Below, piece after piece: positions 58,438 to 64,000 of a stretch of 64,000 nt of DNA. Origin of the DNA: JAJTDS01 sp964202895 (GTDB lineage: Bacteria > Pseudomonadota > Alphaproteobacteria > Rickettsiales > UBA1997); assembly GCA_964202895.1 (NCBI GenBank), contig CAXNJM010000002.1, positions 62,001 through 126,000 on the forward strand, read 5' to 3'. Below the pieces are notes generated by a model. The model did not search any database, was not told the origin of the DNA, and was given only the letters and a program-made list of their open reading frames with translations. Position numbers and translations under genes: made by a program. Each line of letters begins with the position of its first letter. The stretch's first letter is position 1.

Positions 58438-59070
58438 CTAGTATATTTTTCTAGTAAAAAAGCTAGTATTTTTAATTTTTAGCCCTGCTGGAGCTATTCC
58501 CCAAAAGTCGATTCTTTTAAAGCCGTGATGAGTAAAAAAATCAAATATTTTATTATAATTTTTCCTCTCGCTATCGTCAAGAACAATTATTCCTTCCTCG
58601 CTAATTGCATCTATTGAGTTTATCACGCAATTATATCTTTTTATTGAGTCTATGATGATTAAATCAAATTTACAACGAGACTCAGTGCTATAATTTATAG
58701 CGCTTTTTTCATATTCGGGGTTGTTAATTCCATCGAGCATTAAGATAATTTCTGTTTTATGTTGGTTTTTTTTGTCAATTAGATTCTTCCATAGGGGATT
58801 GGTTTCGATTGTCACGAGTTTTTTAACTTTTTGACTAAAAAATAGAGTTGATGCTCCGCAACCAAATTCAAATAATTGCCATTCTGGTTTAATTATTTTT
58901 TTTAAAAAATCAATTGCTTCATAAGTCATCCAAGGCACATAATTGCCGTTTTCATCTTGAGACAAGCCATTCTTCATTGATTCTTCCCAGCTTTTTTTAT
59001 GTTGCCAGAATAGATTTTTAACTGATATATTTCTTGCTTCGATGTTGTATTTATTGGCTTTGTTGTCCAT
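58438..59070 (-). CDS. Class I SAM methyltransferase-like protein
   Basis: This protein is about 210 aa from the ATG at 59070. An in-frame ATG at 59106 would overlap the upstream gene by 26 bases. The SAM-binding motif LFEFGCGASTLFFS is followed by the acidic VTIETNPLW. Later motifs are DLIIIDSIKRYNCV and GIIVLDDSERKNY, which fit a Rossmann methyltransferase with FkbM/O-methyltransferase flavour. Substrate unknown. It follows the DUF4116-like protein gene and precedes holB by 93 bases. Confidence 0.7.
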   Translation of the reverse strand: MDNKANKYNIEARNISVKNLFWQHKKSWEESMKNGLSQDENGNYVPWMTYEAIDFLKKIIKPEWQLFEFGCGASTLFFSQKVKKLVTIETNPLWKNLIDKKNQHKTEIILMLDGINNPEYEKSAINYSTESRCKFDLIIIDSIKRYNCVINSIDAISEEGIIVLDDSERKNYNKIFDFFTHHGFKRIDFWGIAPAGLKIKNTSFFTRKIY

Positions 59071-59080
59071 TTTGCGATAA

Positions 59081-60658
59081 TTATTTATTATCGGCATTAT
59101 TGGCATCTTTATCGGTATCTTTATCAGAGAGGGGGTTGAAGCGGTGTATCATTTGATATTTGCTTAAATTTTCATTATTTTGATTTGCTGAAAAAATTTC
59201 AAAATATTCGTTAAAATTATCCTCGACTTTAAAAATTAATTTAAGATTTTTGTCATTTTCATTGAATTGATAAAGATCCCATAAGATATATTTTTTATGC
59301 CCTTCGCGATATGATATATCTGTTTTTATATCATTATCAAGAATTGTGTCTACTACAGTCAGAGACCATTTTCCTGCATTGAAGTTTGCAATTGCTGTGA
59401 GGGATGTAATGTTAACGAAATTATTTCTTTCTTTGTTGTAAATATTATTTTCACGACTTTCTCTTAGATTATATAAGTTAAATGCCACCACCATTTGTTT
59501 ATCGACATTAAATTTCCATAAATAGGTTGTAACAAGATTATCTATTGTATTTTGATCGATATTCCTATTAATAAGAAAGTTGTTAATTTTTTGAATCAAT
59601 TCTGGATATTTTAAAAAATCTTTAGCCCATTTTTTATGATTATTTCTTTCTTTAACATTGACAAGCTTTAGATTATATTGATTTTTGTTATTTTGGCTTG
59701 AGAATTTCTGCCATTTTACTATAAATGGGCGGTTGATTATTTTGTTTTTTGTAAAAAACTTCCCCTGATTGTTAATTTGCTTTGCTTGATTTGCTGTTTG
59801 GCTGGTTGTTATGTAATTATTTTCAATAAATTGATTAATCTTGGTTGAGTGAGCTTGAGATAGATCGCTGTAGTCATTCATTTCCGCAAGTTTTATAAGA
59901 TTTTTATCTTCTTTAAGTTTTTTACTAATAAACTCAAATGCATGCGGATTTATTTTTATTGCCAATTCTGCGATTTCTTTATTTTGCTTTATCAATTCTG
60001 GTGCATTAGCAAGCAATAAAGGATTATCCTCGAATGCCGGTATAGCTAATTCTTTATTGGATTTTAACCTTTCTGATGCATAAATATAGTTGCGAGAATC
60101 TTTTTTTATCATTTGGGAAATAAATGCAAAATCATCTTTTAGGCTAGGGTGAGAATATTTCAAAGCATCGCGATAGGAATAAGAGATTTTACTGATAAAA
60201 TCGCTGTTTTTTAACAATTCTTCATCTATTAGGGGTATTATTTCGGGATTAATTTTTGTTATTCGATAAATAAAAATACTATCTTTTTTTAAACTCGGGT
60301 CAATGCTTTGAAAATGTTTAAGGTTAATCAAAATTAGCTTGAACAGCAATCTTTGGTCTAGTTTTAGGCATTCTGGCAACTCTGATAAATTATTGTTTTT
60401 TTCAATAATCTCAATAATTTGATTACGAATTTGATCGTTTATGTCGCAACCATTAATAAATTTAAAATGATTGTTTTTTTCTGTGTTTGTTGAATTGTTA
60501 ACGGTTTTAAGCTCTTTTATTTGCTTATTTTCTGTTGGATTCGCTTGGGGATTTGCTGGGGGATTTAATGCAAATGATGGCCTTACAGATAGCAAAGAAA
60601 ATATAGCTAAGGATGTTGATTTAATGGTTTTAAATAAATATTTTCTCTCTCTCTTCAT
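59081..60658 (-). CDS. Exported protein with DUF4116-like 25-residue repeats
   Basis: This 525-aa protein has an N-terminal signal-like segment (about 12-30, ending SFALNPP) and a Pro/Asn linker. From about 122 to 246 it has five exact 25-residue helical repeats: SLKKDSIFI, ELLKNSDFI, SLKDDFAFI, RLKSNKELA, LIKQNKEIA at their starts, and a sixth partial repeat KLKEDKNLI. This is the DUF4116 pattern (L-K-x-D-x-x), known from amoeba- and host-associated bacteria and large viruses. Residues about 290-500 are a second, beta-rich unknown domain. It starts 2 bases after the nuoK stop, a place usually held by nuoL. Confidence 0.68.
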   Translation of the reverse strand: MKRERKYLFKTIKSTSLAIFSLLSVRPSFALNPPANPQANPTENKQIKELKTVNNSTNTEKNNHFKFINGCDINDQIRNQIIEIIEKNNNLSELPECLKLDQRLLFKLILINLKHFQSIDPSLKKDSIFIYRITKINPEIIPLIDEELLKNSDFISKISYSYRDALKYSHPSLKDDFAFISQMIKKDSRNYIYASERLKSNKELAIPAFEDNPLLLANAPELIKQNKEIAELAIKINPHAFEFISKKLKEDKNLIKLAEMNDYSDLSQAHSTKINQFIENNYITTSQTANQAKQINNQGKFFTKNKIINRPFIVKWQKFSSQNNKNQYNLKLVNVKERNNHKKWAKDFLKYPELIQKINNFLINRNIDQNTIDNLVTTYLWKFNVDKQMVVAFNLYNLRESRENNIYNKERNNFVNITSLTAIANFNAGKWSLTVVDTILDNDIKTDISYREGHKKYILWDLYQFNENDKNLKLIFKVEDNFNEYFEIFSANQNNENLSKYQMIHRFNPLSDKDTDKDANNADNK

Positions 60659-60660
60659 TG

Positions 60661-60972
60661 CTAGCCTTTTAATTGCGATGCTCCTTCAATTGATATATTT
60701 TTACGATTATTAAAGTAAACTACTAAAATCGCTAATCCAATTGCAGCTTCTGCCCCCGCTATTGTAAGGATAAAAATAGAAAATATTTGACCGACTATAT
60801 CATTTAGGAGGGCTGAGAATGCTACAAAGTTAATATTTATCGATAATAACATTATTTCAATTGACATTAAAAGAGAGATTATATTTTTTCTGTTAATAAA
60901 TATTCCACTTAAACCTATGGAAAATAATATTGCAGTAAGAGTTAAAAAATTTTCGATGCCTATTTGTTGCAT
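60661..60972 (-). CDS. nuoK: NADH-quinone oxidoreductase subunit K
   Basis: This 103-aa protein with three spans has the buried glutamates of the proton path in MSIEIMLLSIN and AGAEAAIGLAILV. Length is normal. It follows nuoJ by 18 bases in nuoH-I-J-K order. Confidence 0.96.
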   Translation of the reverse strand: MQQIGIENFLTLTAILFSIGLSGIFINRKNIISLLMSIEIMLLSININFVAFSALLNDIVGQIFSIFILTIAGAEAAIGLAILVVYFNNRKNISIEGASQLKG

Positions 60973-60990
60973 AATTTATGATTCATTGAG

Positions 60991-61608
60991 TTAGATATTG
61001 ATTCCTTTGCCAGACTCAACTTTAACAAGTTCTATTGAATTTGCTTTGTTGTGGCTAATTTGTTTAAATATATCTTGTTTTTTAGCGGTTTGTTTATTTT
61101 CGTTTTTTAGAGTCAATAAAATTGCTCCTATCATTGCAACGAATAATGCTGCTCCTGAAATTTGAAACGGCAATATGAAATCAGTGTAAAGGACATTTCC
61201 TATTGATTTAATGTTGCTAATATTTTGATTGATTGGAAATGAAGTAGAGATCTGATAATTCTCAATCATTGAAATTTTCTCAAAAAGAAATATTTCTCCA
61301 AATATTGTTATCGATATCATAATTAATATTGGCAAGAAGGGGCGAATTTGTTTTTTTAAGTCCATTGAATCAACATTGAGCATCATTACCACAAAAAGAA
61401 ATAAAACCGCTATCGCTCCAACATAAACAATTATTAATAGCATTGCTAAAAATTCTGCATTCAATAAGATGAATAATCCCGAAACATTGAAAAAAACTAA
61501 TATTAAAAATAATACTGAATATATTGTGTTTCTAGTCGTAACTACTGCCAACGAAGATGCTATAGTAATTATAGAAAAAATATAGAATAATAAAAGGGTA
61601 AAGTTCAT
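60991..61608 (-). CDS. nuoJ: NADH-quinone oxidoreductase subunit J
   Basis: This 205-aa protein has five spans, with TRNTIYSVLFLILVFFNVSG, the helix AEFLAMLLIIVYVGAIAVLFLFVVMML and a hydrophilic C-terminal tail. It is part of the membrane arm of complex I. The tail after residue 165 is longer than in E. coli. Confidence 0.95.
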   Translation of the reverse strand: MNFTLLLFYIFSIITIASSLAVVTTRNTIYSVLFLILVFFNVSGLFILLNAEFLAMLLIIVYVGAIAVLFLFVVMMLNVDSMDLKKQIRPFLPILIMISITIFGEIFLFEKISMIENYQISTSFPINQNISNIKSIGNVLYTDFILPFQISGAALFVAMIGAILLTLKNENKQTAKKQDIFKQISHNKANSIELVKVESGKGINI

Positions 61609-61623
61609 TTTTAAAATATTTGA

Positions 61624-62121
61624 TTAACGATTATTGACATCTAATTTGATGTTTTGAGCAAGTGAGGCCTCAAATCTGTCGCCATTTTCAAGAAGTTTTT
61701 CTTTGTTGTAATAAAGTTCTTCTCTAGTTTCGGTGGCAAATTCAAAATTTGGACCTTCAACTATCGCATCAACTGGACAAGCCTCTTGGCATAATCCGCA
61801 ATATATACATTTAAGCATGTCTATATCGTATTTTGTGGTTACTCTTTTTCCGTCAGCTCTTTCTTCGGCTTCAATTGTTATGGCCTGTGCGGGGCATATG
61901 GCTTCGCATAATTTACAGGCTATGCATCTTTCTTCTCCGTTTGGGTATCTTCTTAGGGCGTGTTCTCCTCTGAATCTAGGGCTAATCGGATTTTTTTCAA
62001 AAGGATAATTTATAGTAACTTTCTTTTTGAAAAAATATTTTAGGGTTAAAAAATGTCCAAAAAATATCTCTTTTAGCAAAAAGGAACGGGTGTAAATAGA
62101 TATTTTATTAAATAAATTCAT
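61624..62121 (-). CDS. nuoI: NADH-quinone oxidoreductase subunit I
   Basis: This 165-aa peripheral-arm protein has two 4Fe-4S motifs, CIACKLCEAICP and CIYCGLCQEACP, that carry clusters N6a and N6b. Its N-terminal part is the usual YFFKKKVTINYPFEK. It is 15 bases downstream of nuoH. Confidence 0.97.
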   Translation of the reverse strand: MNLFNKISIYTRSFLLKEIFFGHFLTLKYFFKKKVTINYPFEKNPISPRFRGEHALRRYPNGEERCIACKLCEAICPAQAITIEAEERADGKRVTTKYDIDMLKCIYCGLCQEACPVDAIVEGPNFEFATETREELYYNKEKLLENGDRFEASLAQNIKLDVNNR

Positions 62122-62136
62122 TATTAATCTCGTTGA

Positions 62137-63156
62137 TTATTTAAAATAAACCAAAAAATAGGCGGTTGCAACAACCCAAATTAAAGAAATTGGTAAAAAA
62201 ACTTTCCATCCCAACCTCATTAATTGGTCGTAACGATAGCGAGGCAATGTCGCTCTAACCCATATAAAGCAAAATAGCAATATAAATATTTTTACAAGAA
62301 GCCAGATGGGCCCTGGTATGCTGTTAAAGAAGTCGTTATTTATAGGGCTTAACCAACCGCCTAAAAATAAGAGGCTCATGAATGCAGAAATTAGAATCAT
62401 GTTGGCATATTCTCCTAAGAAAAACATTGAGAATGGCATCGAGCTGTATTCCACATTGTAACCTGCTACTAATTCAGATTCTGCTTCGGGTAAGTCAAAC
62501 GGGTGACGATTTGTTTCTGCTAATGCTGAAGCGAAGAATATGATGAATATCGGAAATAGCTTAATTGCAAACCATTGATTTTTTTGAGCTAGTATTATAT
62601 CCGTAAGATTTAAAGAGCCGACATTTAAAATTACCGAAACAATAATTAAGCCAATAGAAACTTCATAGGATATCATTTGTGCAGAAGACCTGATTGCTCC
62701 AAGGAAGGCATATTTTGAATTACTTGCCCACCCTGCGATGATAATTCCATAAACTCCAAGAGAGGAGGTTGCTAGCAAATATAAGACACCGACATTCAGA
62801 TTGGCAATCACAAATTTTTCAGAAAAGGGAATGACTGCCCAGCCTATTAATGCAAGGGTAAATGTTATGACGGGAGCAAGCAAAAATAATATTTTATTTG
62901 CATTATCGGGCAAGATAACTTCTTTCAATAAAAGCTTCAGACCGTCTGCTAAAGGCTGAAGAATGCCAAACCATCCAACAACATTAGGGCCTTTTCTTAA
63001 TTGCATTGAGGCAATAACTTTTCTTTCCATCAATGTTAAATATGCTACAGCTCCTATTAATGGAGCTATCACTAATAAAATTTTGCCAATTATTGGTAAA
63101 ATTATCGCCGAAATAGCTATAAAAAATTCAAGCGACTTAGAAATAAAGGTTTCCAT
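62137..63156 (-). CDS. nuoH: NADH-quinone oxidoreductase subunit H
   Basis: This 339-aa protein has eight membrane spans. Family motifs are LMERKVIASMQLRKGPNVVG, ETNRHPFDLPEAESELVAGYNVEYS and RATLPRYRYDQLMRLGWK. It contributes to the quinone site of complex I. The nuoABCDEFG genes are not immediately upstream; phoU lies 115 bases before it on the same strand. Confidence 0.97.
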   Translation of the reverse strand: METFISKSLEFFIAISAIILPIIGKILLVIAPLIGAVAYLTLMERKVIASMQLRKGPNVVGWFGILQPLADGLKLLLKEVILPDNANKILFLLAPVITFTLALIGWAVIPFSEKFVIANLNVGVLYLLATSSLGVYGIIIAGWASNSKYAFLGAIRSSAQMISYEVSIGLIIVSVILNVGSLNLTDIILAQKNQWFAIKLFPIFIIFFASALAETNRHPFDLPEAESELVAGYNVEYSSMPFSMFFLGEYANMILISAFMSLLFLGGWLSPINNDFFNSIPGPIWLLVKIFILLFCFIWVRATLPRYRYDQLMRLGWKVFLPISLIWVVATAYFLVYFK

Positions 63157-63271
63157 TGATTGTTAAAGGTTTGTGTTTTTATTTTTTAAAATATTGTTAA
63201 GCAAACAAAATAGTTAATAGTTTTTTAAAGTCAATTTTCAAAACAAATTTTTTGCTACGGTTTATTTTAAA

Positions 63272-63931
63272 TTATTTGGTTTCTCCCGTTACTACATATT
63301 TATTTATTTCCGCAATATTTGTTGCATGATCCGCAAGCCTTTCAAAGCTTTTGGCAATAAACATTATATTAATAATTTTGGCGATTTTAACTTTATCAAA
63401 ATTGCTATTATCTATAATTTCAAATAAACCGCTATATATCTCATCAATTTCATCGTCTTTTTCAAGCACTAATTCTGATATTTGCAGATCTTGATTATTG
63501 AATGCTTTAACTGAATCTTTCACCATAATTTTTGAAAGACTTATCATTTCAAGTAACGGAGCTCTAAGTTTTTCGTCAAGCAAAGCATCTCCGGCATTGA
63601 TAATTTTTTTGATAATGCTTTTTGCCTGATCTCCTATTCTCTCAAGGTTTGAGGATACTTTTATCGCAGAGACAATGTATCTTAAATCAACCGCCATAGG
63701 CTGTCTTAAGGCAAGAATGGCAGTTACTTTTCTTTCAATTAAAAAATCGAGACTGTTAATTTTGTAGTCATGAGCGGTAATTTTTTCAACCGAGTCAGGC
63801 AGGTTGTTTTTAATGGTATCAAGCACCATATCGATTGATTCGATTGCTAAATCTAGCATCTCTTCAATTGTTGAGGAGATGTTTTGTAAGTCGTTGTCGT
63901 AAGATTTTACTGTGTGTTTGCTTAGTGTCAT
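63272..63931 (-). CDS. phoU: Phosphate-signalling protein PhoU
   Basis: This 219-aa all-helical protein has two PhoU repeats, with RQPMAVDLRYIVSAIKVSSNLERIGDQA in the first and IMFIAKSFERLADHATNIAE in the second. PhoU links the Pst phosphate transporter to the PhoR sensor. No pst or phoB/R gene is in the window, and upstream lies outside it. Confidence 0.93.
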   Translation of the reverse strand: MTLSKHTVKSYDNDLQNISSTIEEMLDLAIESIDMVLDTIKNNLPDSVEKITAHDYKINSLDFLIERKVTAILALRQPMAVDLRYIVSAIKVSSNLERIGDQAKSIIKKIINAGDALLDEKLRAPLLEMISLSKIMVKDSVKAFNNQDLQISELVLEKDDEIDEIYSGLFEIIDNSNFDKVKIAKIINIMFIAKSFERLADHATNIAEINKYVVTGETK

Positions 63932-63967
63932 AGTTTTTTAATTAAGGAAATAAAGGGCTAAAGTTGA

Positions 63968-63987
63968 GTCCTGATCTTTCGTCAAGA
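63968..63987 (+). repeat. Degenerate copy of the CTTTCG-loop hairpin
   Basis: GTCCTGA-TCTTTCG-TCAAGAC resembles the TCCCGA-CTTTCG-TCGGGA module seen in the composite repeats. The loop is kept and the stem has changed at matching positions, with one imperfect pair. It lies at the window edge just upstream of phoU, so its full extent is not visible. Confidence 0.45.
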
Positions 63988-64000
63988 CCAAAAACTATAT

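Overview
The window is an AT-rich (roughly 30% GC by eye), gene-dense stretch of an alphaproteobacterial chromosome. It looks like a Rickettsiales-type lineage. The case rests on a DUF2610 protein (a family I know mainly from Rickettsiales), an F0 ATP synthase operon with split b/b' subunits and a subunit a core that reads like the Rickettsia one, a Bax-inhibitor-1 membrane protein, an IalB-family protein, a seven-iron ferredoxin, CcmC, and the YajC-SecD-LptD and RlmN-TsaE neighbourhoods. Unlike classic obligate intracellular Rickettsiales, it keeps biosynthetic genes (dapF, argJ, trpD, nadA, purF, folC, metC, aroK, a bioH-like gene) and a full peptidoglycan/LPS toolkit (ddl, murD, ftsQ, ftsW, anmK, kdsB, lptD). 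A less reduced, Deianiraea- or MAG-like member is an inference only; no taxonomy search was possible.

Layout. 1-4.8 kb: end of dapF, then cstA, ftsQ, ddl and DUF2610 on the minus strand. 5-11.8 kb: tRNA-Leu(GAG), lon, yidC, ccmC, ferredoxin and yebC on the plus strand. 11.8-17 kb: metC, a 512-bp mobile-element-like insertion packed with palindromic repeats, an unknown basic protein, ftsW, bactofilin and an M23 endopeptidase. 17.3-19.4 kb: rpmE, a BioH-like hydrolase and an unknown protein with an internal duplication. 19.4-27.5 kb, minus strand: der, a thioredoxin-like protein, tsaE, rlmN, lptD, secD, yajC and rpmG. 27.7-33.8 kb, plus strand: folD, a YfgM-like protein, a BamB-like lipoprotein, tatD, murD and pgeF. 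33.8-41 kb: rlmJ, BI-1, aroK, rlu, miaA, a phytochelatin-synthase-like secreted protease, nadA and trpS. 41.05-41.5 kb: RNase P RNA. 41.5-46.9 kb: pheS, an ABC-2 permease, kdsB, a zinc-protease-family gene, argJ and trpD. 46.9-49.5 kb: an accessory island of hairpin repeats around a coiled-coil membrane protein and a four-helix-bundle gene remnant. 49.5-56.2 kb: purF, tatB, folC, ialB and the F0 operon. 56.2-64 kb, minus strand: phoU and nuoHIJK, then a DUF4116-like secreted protein where nuoL might be expected, a methyltransferase-like gene, holB and anmK.

Most genes are housekeeping and sit in tight, often overlapping transcription units. The least explained parts are (i) a family of hairpin repeats whose stems differ but stay paired around a CTTCG-like loop and ATGAC flank, (ii) the 395-aa coiled-coil membrane protein with about 30-residue repeats lying between two direct repeat copies, (iii) the 525-aa exported protein with five exact 25-residue repeats fused to the nuo gene run, (iv) a 331-aa unknown with a duplicated module, and (v) an exported phytochelatin-synthase-type cysteine protease. 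I found no CRISPR array, prophage or complete insertion sequence.
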